Below, piece after piece: positions 25,601-37,700 of a stretch of DNA of 64,000 nucleotides (positions are counted from its first letter, which is position 1; each line of letters starts with the position of its first letter). The notes beneath the pieces are model-generated. The model was not told where the DNA came from, did no database searches, and saw only the letters and a list, made by a program, of their open reading frames with translations. The translations under genes were made by a program, and so were the position numbers. The stretch is from Girardinichthys multiradiatus (taxonomy: Eukaryota; Chordata; Actinopteri; Cyprinodontiformes; Goodeidae): assembly GCF_021462225.1 (NCBI RefSeq), contig NC_061798.1, positions 27,071,320-27,135,319 on the forward strand, written 5' to 3'.

Positions 25601-27640
25601 TTTCTGTTTCTTTTAACATTTGGTTGAAGCACATTTTGATTCATTTTCATTATTCAGTCTTTGGTAGGACTCTTTCACCATCTGCAAAAGTTCTCCAAAT
25701 CTATCCGATTATGAGAACATCTCAGGTCCCTCTTCGGATGACCCCCGCAGAGGTTCCTGTCAGGGTTAGTTCTGGGGTCTTTGCTAGGCTGTTTCAAAAC
25801 TTTCTTTTTCTGGTTCATTTTTTTTTATTGACTTGGACTCGAAAGCAGAAAACCTGCATGTTTTCTGTCAAAACTGTACTGGAATTTGGAAAGGTTCAAA
25901 CTTGAGATTAGACCATAACACAGCCTGCCACAGGGATTTATGAGATTTTTAGATTGTTGTGTGGAGAACCCAACCTATCCTGCTGCTCCCTGACAAGTTT
26001 CCAGTCAGTCTTTAAATTTCAGATAAACATCCAGATTTGGTAATATCTCTGTTTCCCATAATTTCTCCAAACATTGATGACTCTTTCTAAATACTTTATA
26101 ATGCGGAGGAACATTTTGCATTCTTCTGACTGATGCCTTTATTCGGTTAGATTTGTTCAGTCCTTTATAACCTCTCTGCAAACGATGGCTTTAAAGGATG
26201 CAAATGTCAAGAAAATTCTACTTGGACAGCTGAATTTAATTCCAGGTTAATAAGAGTCACCATAATTAATTTCCAGTGTGTAACAAGGACTAAAGGCTGG
26301 AATTAAATCACAAATTGCTTCACTTTAAGGGTATGCACACCCATGCATCCAGGATATTTAGGATTTTTTGCTTATTCCCCCTCATTTTCCCCTTTTAACT
26401 GGAAAAAAATGTTTTTGAAATTTTACAGGATAGATGATTTTTGTTTTTCCAGGGGTTTGGACTCTACTGGACCAAATGCAGTCAAATAAGTTTGTGGAAT
26501 TTACAAAAATAATTTGCAAAATAAAATGTGTTACTGTATAACCAGTTGCAAAATTGAAGTAAAAAGTGGTTTGTTTTTACAATAGTCTTAATTTTATACT
26601 GTAAATTTATAAGAAACATAAAATAACTTGTTTTAACAAGCAGTTTTAACCTCACCAGCAATGTAATAATCCATGTCTATTAGCAACTAAAGTTGTATAT
26701 TTCTATCCTTAAAAGACTGATATGTCTTTTTCTGATGATTGTTGAGATTTTTTCATTTTGTAAAGGACAATAAATAGGCATCTCTAAACCTGGTTTTGGC
26801 ATCATATTTATCAAGTTTTGAACACACCAGAAGAAAAATTCATTATTTATGATTTTTCTTTATTTATCCTCATTAATTGTTTATTAAGGGAGTTGAAGTT
26901 CCAAGTGTATTTTGTGTTTTTAGAAAAATACTAGAGCTTATATTATCTGGAAAATGTGTTTGAAAAAGCTCAAATGCTACTGTGTGAGACCTTCACTGGC
27001 CACTAGATGGAGCTACATTCAACATGAAGGACCACGTTTGTTTGTTTCTTTAAACGTGGAGCCTTTCGGTGGTTCTTCTTTGTAAGAATGCTTATGAGAG
27101 AATAAAACAGGATGTTTTACGAAAGGAGGTAAATTACTATTTAAGGGCAGTATACAGTTTCACACATTATATTTTTGTGTGTGGAGTCAAACTGTGGAAT
27201 AAAGGAAGGTCCACATATGGAGAAATTTTAAAAGAGATATTTGCTTAAAATCTGTTGTGGGGAGCCCTGGGGGAGATTTTCCAGCTTGTGGTCCACATGA
27301 AGCCCAGGACACTGAGAGGTCACGCCTTACAGAGACTGGTGGGTGTTGGGGTGTGACCTGTCCAGCCTGTTCTGCTGCTGTTAAAACAGCTCTTAAAGTT
27401 TGGAGCTTGTTTCTGTCCAGATTACCACTTCATCCGAGAGAAAGTGACAAGAAATATTGGTTAAGGTTCTTTGCTTTTTGTATTTGCTTTAAATGCATGA
27501 AAATAAACAGTTTATACAAATATTAAAGGCAGAAATAAATCTGCATCGAAGCATGGCTCACCTTCTTGGTGAAATCTTGCAGAAGACTTTTCATGCTCTC
27601 CCATTACATCAGTTCAAATGATGAGTTTGATGATGAGGGG
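25600..27640. other. Intergenic, no gene seen
   Basis: No exon-like open frame or RNA gene is visible. Some stretches (about 25.67-26.5 kb) read like an old DNA-transposon remnant ('ctggggtctttgctaggctgtttcaaaactttctt'). The rest is AT-rich unique sequence. Confidence 0.5.
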
Positions 27641-27649
27641 AAAATGCTA

Positions 27650-28410
27650 TCAAAAGCAACCTGACCCAATGTAAAAAGCTACCAGAACCCCTAGACCTAA
27701 TAATTGGTTGTGCCACCGCTGGCAACAGTGATAACTGGGTTAATGAGTATTTCATCACTGTGGAGGAACTTTGTCCCACTCCTCTTTGCAGAATTGTTTT
27801 ATTTCAAGTCAAGTTTATTTATATAGCGCTTTTCAGCAACAAGGCACTCAAAGCGCTGTACACGAGGAAAAACATTACAATGATACAGAAAATCAAACAC
27901 AGAAAAACAAATCAAATGACATTAATAATCCTTGGGAATTTACTGCTAAGAGCTGGTTCTAATCCAATCTTTCTAATAGAGGTAATTAGCTCATTAGGTC
28001 TTCATCCTGTGCTAGAAGAAAAATTATAATATTAATCCTTGAGGTCGCTGGTATGAGGCCGTTGTGGTCCCATCATTCCAATAGTAACAGTCATGGACAC
28101 TCACTGGAGTCTAAGTAGAGAAGCTGGGTCACTGGTATAAAACAGTTTAGGTTCAAACTTTTTAAATACTAATAATGTTTGGCTTTCACTGGTATGAAAT
28201 AGTTGTAATACAATCCTTCTAAGAAATCTAAAAATCTATGGTCATTGGTGTAAAAACAGCTTTAGTAAAATTTTCAAATACTAATAATATTTGGCTATTA
28301 TATATATATTTCACCCAAATTGTGGGGCTTTCAAACATGAATGGCCTGAATAAGGTCATGCCACAGCATTTCAGTCAGGCTTTGACTAGGCCACTTTTGT
28401 TTTTTTTCTC
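27650..28410. mobile_element. DNA transposon remnant split by a SINE-like insert
   Basis: One transposon runs from 'aacctgacccaatgtaaaaagctacc' to 'cagaattgttttatttca' and resumes at 28305 with 'cccaaattgtggggctttcaaacatgaatggcctgaataaggtcatgccacagcatttca'. The insert, about 27808-28304, starts agtcaagtttatttatatagcgcttttcag, a common fish SINE-like repeat. A short ATTTCA repeat at both junctions could be the target duplication. Confidence 0.45.
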
Positions 28411-29550
28411 TTTTTAATTAATAAGTTATATTATTTGTAAATGTATGTAATTAAATAAAAAGATAAAATGTTTATATTTATTTGTTGTTATGAACATCTT
28501 AAAAACCCGACTTGTCTGTCTTTCTTGTAAAGCACCTACTGATTAAGTGTTCATTTTTTGCAGCATTTTTAGTTTTTTAGTTTTATTTCTTAAGCATTGT
28601 GCAACTTATTGTTTGTGTTGAGCAAGTTACACTAAATTTGTTAACACATAATAAAAAATCCAACTAACTGTAAATTTTGTTCCAATACTTACACACATAA
28701 ATATATATTTAATATTACCACATGTTGAGTTCAGACTGGGTTTCAAAAGCACATTAGAATAATTTTTTCCCCTCTTTCTTCAAAAGTGATGCGAACTGCA
28801 TGAAACCAAAGTTATTCAATTATTTTCATGCTTTGCTGTAAATAATAAGGAAACTCCGCAAACAGCCACATGGTGGCGTTGTTGAACATAAAACATTATA
28901 TCTTGAAAACTCTTGGGTTATGTTAATAAGCTAGGTCATGCATCATGTAACTTTATTTATTTAGATTTGTATAAAACACATTTTTTGTCTGTTTTTATGA
29001 GGTAAAAAGTGACGTAAACGTATAAATACCCAAGGACAACATTAAATGTAATATGCTCAAAAGGAATAATTAATTTGAACTTAGTTTAACTTCATTTGAT
29101 TTTTTTCAGATTTACTTTCTACACAACATACTAATTTTCTTCTTGTTTGTTCACTTTTGTCTTTTGGGGCTTTTTTTGTTTGACAATTTCTTCCTTTCTA
29201 TGTTTTGGGTATTTCTAATCAAACCAAAGTTGTGTAATCCAAATACAACACATACCCAGAAATGTAAACAGTGACATAAAACATTTGATCTAAAGTCCTC
29301 AAAGAGGACCATCTGTGTTTACTAACTCCACCTTAATGTGGGAACAGTCTACATGAGCTGCATGTAAACCGTTCTCAGCTGGGATTTAAATTATTAACTA
29401 TTTACACATCATTGCTGCTGTGTTTTTTACATGTGATCATGGCTGCTGTACACATGCAGGAGATGTAAACTGGTCTGATTAGTGTGTGGTGGTCTCCCTT
29501 GGACTTTTTGTACAGTAGGTAGGATGAAAAGGATTTGCTCATGTAAACAT
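28410..29550. other. Intergenic, AT-rich, no feature seen
   Basis: No frame, RNA gene or clear repeat could be recognised in this segment. Confidence 0.5.
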
Positions 29551-29571
29551 GAAGATGTCCACAAAGCCTCT

Positions 29572-29574
<3 letters not shown>

Positions 29575-29609
<35 letters not shown>

Positions 29610-29929
29610 CTTGTACTTGTTGCTGAGTGAGAACCATTTTTCGTATTTTTATCGCAAAGTGAGGACATTTTGACAAAGTGAGGACATTTTGACAAAGTGA
29701 GGACATTTTGACAAAGTGAGGACATTTTCCTGATCCTCACTTTTTCAAATTCCGTTCTTGGGACAGGGGTTAAGTTTAGGACTAGGGTATGAATTGAGTT
29801 ATTGTTAGGGTTAGGGTTAGGTATTAACTGGTTAGGGTTAGGGTCAGGGTTAGACACTAAAAATCAAGGAAAATTAATGGAAGTCAATGGAAGGAACCAA
29901 AAAATCCTCATAAAGATAGTAATACATGG

Positions 29930-29972
<43 letters not shown>

Positions 29973-29975
29973 CCC
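29575..29975. repeat. Composite minisatellite: (TG)n, 19-bp tandem, telomere-like tract, (TG)n
   Basis: A (GT)n run lies at about 29576-29608. About 3.7 copies of a 19-bp unit (gaggacattttgacaaagt) lie at 29655-29728. TTAGGG-like repeats (ggttagggttagggtc) lie at about 29808-29853, and a second (TG)n at about 29932-29970. The 151- and 116-codon frames over it are simple-sequence artefacts. Confidence 0.7.
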
Positions 29976-30874
29976 ATGGGTGCTCATGCACAAGCATATC
30001 TGGGGTGCACCAGTGGACAGATGGGAGATATGGCCAAGACTAATCTAAAGGGATTAATCCACTTAATGACCACCAAGAACAACAGCAGGTTATCTCACCG
30101 ACAAACATGTTTGTCAGGCTGCCGGAGCTCCAGGACTGCTGGCATCTTTTAGATGAAACATCTCCACCGCCTCATAATATGTTGCCTCACCACCACAGAC
30201 CTTTGTGTGTGTTTTTTTTTTTTTTTTTGGATTCTATGTTACAAACCAACACAAAGTAGTGAATAAATCTAAAGTAGAAGGAATTTGATGCTTGATCTTT
30301 AAATATTTACAAATGAAAATCTGAGATGTGCATTCATATTCAGCTCCCTTTATTCTGATACCTCTGAATAAAATAAAGTGCAACCACTTATCATCTAATA
30401 AGTGAATAGAGTCAACCTGTGTGTAATTTATTCTCTGTATGAATCCAGTTGCTCTGAGAAGGCCCTTTTTTAGGAAACATTGGAGGTCAAACAGCATCAT
30501 GAAGACCAATGAACACAGCAGACAGGTCATGGATAATCCTGTGGAAAGGTTTAAAGCACAGTTAGGTTATAAAATAATATTCAAAGCCTTGAACATCTCC
30601 CAGAGAGCTGTTCAAACTATCATCTGAAAACAGTAAGAGTATGGTATAACTAAGAACTTACCAAGACATGAATATCCATCTAAACTGATATGCTGGCCAA
30701 GGAGAATGTTAACCATTGAAGCAGCCAAGATGCCCATTGTAACTCTTGAGGAGCTGCAGAGATCCACAACTTAGGTGGGAAAATATTTAAGCATAACTAT
30801 TAGTTGTGCCCTCCACAAACTGGCCTTTAGATTAAAGCTTTTGTTGAAAGAAAACAAACCAAGAAGGGGAAACA

Positions 30875-31240
30875 CAAGGGCTGCACGGTGGCGCAGTTGG
30901 TAGCACTGTTGCCTTGGAGCAAGAAGGTCCTGGGTTCGATTCCCAGCCTGGGGTCTTTCTGCATGGAGTTTGCATGTTCTCCCTGTGCATGCATGGGTTC
31001 TCACCAGGTACTCCAGCTTCCTCTCACAGTCCAAAGACATGCCTGTTAGGTTAATTGGTAACTCTAAATTGACCTTAGGTGTATGAATGAGTGTGTGCAT
31101 GGTTGTTTGTGTGTTGCCTTGCAATGGACTGGCAATCTGTCCAGGGTGTACCCTGCCTCTCGCCTGTAGACTGCTGGAGATCGGCACCAGCTCCCCTGTG
31201 ACCCACTATGGAATAAGCAGTAGAAAATGACTGACTGACT
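30875..31240 (+). mobile_element. tRNA-headed SINE with 12-bp target duplication
   Basis: The head gctgcacggtggcgcagttgg (A-box) and ggttcgattcccag (B-box) are tRNA-like. The body contains gtttgcatgttctccctgtg, and the tail is (ctga)n. Direct repeats GAAGGGGAAACA at 30863-30874 and 31241-31252 flank it. Other copies or fragments are at 40388-40655, 41577-41722, 43225-43360 and 43762-43832. Confidence 0.75.
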
Positions 31241-31294
31241 GAAGGGGAAACAAGAAACATGTTGGGAGACATGCTCTAGTCAGATAATACAAAT

Positions 31295-32638
31295 CACTGG
31301 AGATGTGTGAGGTCCCCTCCTGCCTCAAACAATCCACCATCATCCCAGTTCCCAAGAAACCCACCATCCTAGGATTGAAAGACATCACAGGCCCCCTGCT
31401 GGACCCCCTGCAATTTGCTTACCGAGCAAACAGGTCGGCAGATGATGCTGTTAACTTAGGTCTACACTTCATCCTGCAACACCTTGACCACCCAGGGACG
31501 TACGCCAGGATCCTGTTTGTAGACTTCAGCTCGGCCTTCAACACCATCATACCAGACATCCTCCACCAGAAGCTCACCCAGCTCAACGTCCCAGCCTCCA
31601 CCTGTCAGTGGATCAACAGCTTCCCGACAGCAGCAGGTGAGACTGGGGAGCATCTTCTCCTGATCCAGATCAATAAGTACTGGTGCCCCCCAGGGGTGTG
31701 TTCTATCCCCACTCCTCTTCTCTCTGTGCACAAATGACTGCACCTCATCGGACTCGTCTGTGAAACTCCTTAAGTTTGCAGACGACACCTCTGTTATTGG
31801 ACTGATCCAGGACGGTGATGAGTCTGCATACAGACAGCAGGTGGATCGGCTGGTACACTGGTGCGGTCAGAACTACCTTGAACTGAACCCACTCAAGACT
31901 GTGGAAATGGTGGTGGACCTTCGGAGAACACCACCCCCATACACCCCCCTCACCATCCTCAACAACACTGTATCGGCCGTGGACCACTTCAGGTTCTTAG
32001 AAACCACCATCTCTGAGGACCTGAGATGGTCTTCACACATAGACACTGTTCGAAAGAAGGCCCAGCAGAGACTGTACTTCCTGAGGCAACTCAAGACGTT
32101 CAACCTTCCACAGAAGCTGTTGGTCATCTTCTACACTGCCATCATTCAGTCTGTCCTGTCTTCATCCATCTCAGTGTGGTTTGGCTCATCCACAAAACAG
32201 GACAGGTCCAGACTGCAACGAATAATCAGGTCTGCAGAGAGAATAATCAGGGCTGACCTTCCCTCCATCCAGGACTTATACAGATATAGGGTCAAGAAAA
32301 GAGCTGCCAAAATCTCTGCAGACCCCACACACCCTGCACATAAACTGTTTAGAGTTTTACCTTCAGGCCGCCGCTACAGAGCACTGTTTACTAAAACCAG
32401 CTGCCACAAAGACAGTTTCTTCCCCCAGGCTGTTTCTCTGTTGAACATTCAATAGAGTACAAAACAACAGCATACAGATGTTGCAAATGCACCTTTTTAT
32501 TATATATGTGTATATTGTACATTGTATATATGTCTGTTCTGTAATACAAAAACAAAAACCAAAGAGCAAAGTCTACCGGAATCAAATTCTTTGTTTGTAT
32601 GTACGAACTTGGCAATAAAGCTGATTCTGATTCTGATT
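31295..32638 (+). mobile_element. 5'-truncated L2/CR1-type LINE, reverse transcriptase remnant
   Basis: The RT reads [38 protein letters not shown], then a frame break after the SFPTAAGE region, then [14 protein letters not shown] (catalytic F-A-D-D, 31773-31784) to a stop at about 32454. Compared with the copy at 35-38 kb, about 24 residues are missing after TILGLK, an in-frame deletion. The 3' end is ttggcaataaagctgattctgattctgatt, the same tail type as the 34.7-38.1 kb element. It is inserted in the Tc1 element and dead. Confidence 0.8.
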
Positions 32639-32990
32639 AAACTTTTTGTCCAATGTAAAACACCATATCTGGCCAAAGATTAACTGCACAAATCACCATG
32701 AATACACTATCCCCACTGTAAAAGATGAAAGTGGCAACTGTGTGCAGGGCTTCCTGTCTCTAGATGTGCAAAGCTGGCAGAGAAATGTCTCAGAAGATTG
32801 TAAAGCTGTAGTTGCAGCAAAAGGTGGTTCGTTAACGTACACCAGACGTTTTGGATTTTTATTTGTAAAAACCTTTGACAACCATGTATCATAGGCCTTT
32901 CACAACGTTGTGGAAAACTTTGTGTTGGTCTTTCACATAAAATCCTGTAAAGTGAAGAACGTAAAGTAGTATGAAGACGGTACAGTAAGG

Positions 32991-34222
32991 AAAATCCAAC
33001 CCAAAAATCTTGGAGACATGCAAAATATCTAAAACCTTTGCAATCTGGAAGGGGTTTGCTTTCCTTTTAACACAACTTTATATGGTTAAAAATTTTATAT
33101 TTGGTAAACTTACTTCAGCTGGAAATTTCAAAGAACCTACAAGCATGAGGATGCTCATAAAACAATCGCCATGCACCAGAACTTTCTTTATACTGACCCG
33201 TTTGGATTGTGTTTATCTGAAAATAGCTAAAAATCGGAAAACAACCCTGGGCTTCAGTGACCTGGTGGAAGCCAATGGAAATGCAGCTGCCGCAGTAATC
33301 AGGTGAACGAGAACAACACATGGTGTCACTGATCAAAGGTGCCGCTCTCTTAAAATGATCTTGAAGGATTGTGCAATCCAGTCAAAGCTCCTGAGTTACT
33401 GTCCAGGTCGTCCCTGCAGATAGAAGACAGCTCAACGTGACGGAGGTTGCATAACATCCATTCTTTGAATGGAGTTCATGTCAGCAGTAAAACTGAAAGA
33501 ATAAACTTGGCATGATAACACTTACAGAAGCTTTCTGTTTTACTTCAGGTAGGAACAAGACAGAATATAAAAGCCCTGTATTGATGACTGGTTGGACAGC
33601 TTTTCTCACACAATGTCAGCAGAATGTTTGCCTTTTGGATTTATTCTTCAAAACAGCTTGATCCTGTTTCCAAACCTGCTGCATATTTTAGGTTGGGGTG
33701 CTGCTATAGGAGCTTGTTTAGCTGGTAATGATGCTGATTTTCTAGGACTTGTGAATATCTTTTTGTAATGTTTTTAATGGCATGCTGTTTTTGGCTGGGT
33801 TTAAAAGAGCATTTCTGTCCTACACCAGAATCATTTAAAAAAGCTGCCTATTTCAGCAAACCAACTGAATGTTATGATTTAGACAATCTGAACACTTAGG
33901 CTAAATAATTTCTGAAAATGTTTTGACATTTGAGTATGGCAATACCTCAACACACAGCTTCCTCCATTACATCATTTTTGTGTTCATTGTACATTTAATG
34001 TGATTGTGAAAGGGGGAACAAAGAGTACAAATAACAACCTGACCCACAACGAGTACAAATACCTAACACTCGGTGAACACGATGGACTTGTTTGCACTGA
34101 CATCCTTGGTGCTATGTGGTTTGAGTCTCAAGCAAGCATACATTATTCTGTATTCTCACTTTCTTGCAAGATTTTCTGTATTGACACTGCTGGCTCCTCT
34201 TAATAGCTTAAATAAAGTTGTG
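32991..34222. other. Intergenic, no gene seen
   Basis: Mostly AT-rich unique sequence. Short open frames at 33010-33336 and 34000-34203 have no recognisable domain. Confidence 0.4.
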
Positions 34223-34243
34223 TAAATCCAGATTAGTTGGTCC
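34223..34243 (+). repeat. Left arm of a perfect 21-bp inverted repeat
   Basis: It starts taaatccagatt and ends gttggtcc. It is the exact reverse complement of 38095-38115. The pair brackets the LINE and 480 bases of other sequence, as terminal inverted repeats of a DNA transposon would. Confidence 0.6.
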
Positions 34244-34726
34244 CAGGGGGGACTAAAGGCTAGTCCAAAACGGTCCAGGAACAAAGGAGGTCTTCCCTCT
34301 AATCTCAAAAACGGTTTATGTGAACACTATTTTATCTAAAAAGAAGCGAATGAATGTTTACAGGAGAAATATTGGCAGTGGTGTTTCACCATTCCCCTTT
34401 CTGTGTGAGACACAGGCTGAAAACACAACATAAAGCATTTTTGGTCAGAGTAACTGTCTGATATGAAGATAAAGCTTTATAAAATGCAAACAATATAGGT
34501 AATATGTTATGTGAACACTATTGTATTGATTTCTACATTGCTTTACTTTTCTAAAGGCCAGTTATTTTAACTAGAAACATTTACATGTTTTGTTTTTCAA
34601 TATGTTTTACACAGGAAGATCACTTGTGGTGCACCTCCTACTACCACCATTTCCTTTCTGATTCTTTGCGGCAAAAACAGATGTTAACTCTCTTCTGTCA
34701 AACTGGCTGTTAGCTCCGGCCTTCAG

Positions 34727-37700
34727 AATCAGAATCAGAATCAGAAAAGCTTTATTGCCAAGTACGTTTTTGGACATACAAGGAATTTGTTTTGGCGTAG
34801 TCGGTGCAATACAGTACAAATTAAACAGTATAAACATATCTACAATATAATATAAATATATGTGCACAGTTTTAAGTGAGTGAGAGTAAATATAGAGCAG
34901 TATAAGATGCAAGAGCAATACAACAGTGCAGGTGATCATTGTGCAAGTAAAGCAGTGCAAGTAAAGCAGGAGTCCAAGCTGAGCGTTAATGTAACGCATA
35001 GAGTTGCAGGTTACAGGTGTCCTGTCAGCAAAAAAAGGGGGGGTGTGGGGGAAAGGAAGAATGTCAGGGTGGTTTCCGGGCTTTGTTAACCAGGCTGGTG
35101 GCAGATGGGAAAAAACTGTTCTTGTGGCGTGAGGTTTTAGTCCGGATGGACCGCAGCCTCCTGCCAGAGGGGAGAGTCTCAAAGAGTCTGTGACCGGGGT
35201 GGGAGGGATCAGCCAGAATCTTCCCTGCCCGCTTCAGGGTCCTGGAGGTGTACAGTACCTGGAGCGACAGTAGACTGCAGCCAATCACCTTCTCAGCAGA
35301 CCGAATGACACGCTGCAGCCTGCCCTTATCCTTGGCTGTAGCAGTGGCATACCAGATGGTGATGGAGGAGGTGAGGATGGACTCAATGATGGCTGTGTAG
35401 AAGTGCACCATCATAGTCTTTGGCAGGTTGAATTTCTTCAGCTGCCGCAGGAAGAACATCCTCTGCTGGGCTTTCTTGATGAGGGAGCTGATGTTTGGCT
35501 CCCACTTGAGATCCTGGGAGATGATGGTTCCCAGGAAGCGGAAAGATTCCACAGTGTCAATTGTGGAGTCACAGAGGGTGATGGGGGCAGGTGGGGCTGG
35601 GTTCTGCCTGAAGTTCACAACCATCTCCACTGTCTTTAGAGCGTTGAGCTCAAGGTTGTTCTGGCTGCACCAGTCCAACAGATGGTCCACCTCCCATCTG
35701 TACGCAGACTCGTCACCATCAGAGATGAGTCCGATCAGGGTGGTGTCGTCCGCAAACTTCAGAAGCTTGACAGACTGGTGACTGGAGGTGCAGCTGTTGG
35801 TGTACAGGGAGAAGAGCAGAGGAGAGAGAACACAGCCTTGGGGGGAACCGGTGCTGATGGTCAGGGAGTCAGAGACGTGCTTCCCCAGCCTCACGCGCTG
35901 CTTCCTGTCAGACAGGAAGTCAGTGATCCACCTGCAGGTGGAGTCGGGCACACTCAGCTGGGAGAGCTTCTCCTGTAGCAGAACTGGGACGATGGTGTTG
36001 AAGGCAGAGCTGAAATCCACAAACAGGATCCTGGCGTAGGTTCCTGTGGAGTCCAGGTGCCGGAGGATGAAGTGAAGGGCTAGGTTGACTGCATCATCTA
36101 CAGACCTGTTGGCTCTGTAGGCAAACTGCAGGGGGTCCAGGAGGGGGTCGGTGATGTCTTTTAGGTGTGAGAGCACAAGGCGCTCAAAGGACTTCATCAC
36201 CACAGAGGTCAGGGCGACGGGTCTGAAGTCATTAAGCCCTGTGGTCCTTGGCTTCTTGGGAACAGGGACGATGGTGGAGGACTTGAAGCAGGCTGGCACA
36301 TGACATGTCTCCAGTGAGGTGTTAAAAATGTCTGTGAAGACTGGAGACAGCTGATCAGCGCAGTGCTTCAGGCTGGCTGGTGAGACAGAATCCGGACCAG
36401 CAGCTTTCCGGGGGTTCTGTCTCCTGAAGAGTTTGTTGACGTCCCTCTCCTGGATGGAAAGAGCCGTCCTCGGCGTGGGTAGGGGGCTGGTGGGGGGGAA
36501 CTTCAGGGTGGGGGTTGGAGGTGCCAAGACCCCTCTTGAAGTTGGAGAGATGGGGGTGGTGGATTGTGGCTGCAGCTGTTGGGGGGCGTCGTGGGAGATG
36601 GTTGCAGGACTGTCCCTTTGTCTTTCAAAGCGGCAGTAGAACTCGTTCAGGTCGTTGGCGAGGCGTCGGTCGTTGATGGAGTGGGGGGCTTTCGGCTTGT
36701 AGTTGGTGATTTGCTTGAGCCCTTTCCAGACAGACGCAGAGTCGTTGGCTGAGAACTGGTTTTGGAGCTTCTCAGAGTACAGTCGTTTGGCCTCTTTCAC
36801 TGCCTTGCCAAACTTGTACTTTGCCTCTCTGTATATGTCTTTGTCCCCACTCCTGAAGGCCTTTTCCTTATCCAGTCTTAACCTTCTGAGTTTAGCTGTG
36901 AACCAGGGTTTGTCGTTGTTGTAACTCACCCTGGTGTATGATGGTACACAGCTGTCCTCACAGAAGCTGATGTAGGAAGTCACAGCCTCTGTGTACTCGT
37001 CCAGACTGTTGGTAGTAGTCCTGAACACATCCCAGTCTGTACAGCCTAAACACGCCTGGAGATTCTCCACAGCCTCACTGCTCCACTTCCTTGTCGTCCT
37101 CACAACAGGTTTGCAGAGCTTTAGTTTCTGCCTGTATGCAGGAATCAGGTGGACCATGATGTGGTCGGATTGGCCCAGTGCAGCACGTGGGACGGCGTGA
37201 TAAGCGTCTCTGATGGTGGTGTAACAGTGATCCAGAATGTTGTCCTCTCTGGTCAGACATTTTATAAACTGTTTATATTTGGGGAGTTCGTGGGTGAGAT
37301 TACCTTTGTTAAAGTCGCCAACGACGATAACTAAGGAGTCCGGATTGGTCCGCTCCACACTCAGTATCTGGTCGGCGAGCATGCGCTGTGCGACCTGCAT
37401 GTTAGCTTGCGGCGGGATGTAAACACCGACCAGGATGAACGAAGCGAACTCACGGGGGGAATAGAAAGGCTTACAGTTTATGATGAAGGCTTCCAGGTCT
37501 GGAGAACAGTGCTGCTGAATCACTGTCACGTCGTTGCACCAACCACTGTTGAGGTAAAAACAGATTCCTCCACCTTTCGCTTTGCCGGAGAGTTCCGTGT
37601 CTCTGTCCGCTCTGTAGAGCTGGAATCCTGCCAGCTGCAGCGCAGAGTCCGGTATTAATCCACACAGCCACGTCTCCGTGAAGCACAAAACTGCCGATGA

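Larger units (their letters stand above)
30230..32990 (+). mobile_element. Tc1-like transposon carrying two insertions
   Basis: The left terminus (ttctatgttacaaaccaacacaaagt, 30233) and the right terminus (actttgtgttggtctttcacataaaatcc, about 32917) are inverted copies of one Tc1 family. The degraded transposase starts at about 30480. Its N-terminal helix-turn-helix (IIFKALNISQRAVQTII) is followed by frameshifted LPRHEYPSKL and AAKMPIVTLEELQ, and it resumes at 31253 and again at 32639. A SINE (30875-31240) and a LINE fragment (31295-32638) interrupt it. Confidence 0.65.

Noticed and set aside
29402..29857. 151-codon frame with repeated 'CQNV/CPHFVKMSSLC'
   Set aside because: It is a translation of the 19-bp tandem and (TG)n repeats.
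36433..37658. Several + strand frames across 35.4-37.7 kb
   Set aside because: They are antisense shadows of the LINE EN-RT frame.
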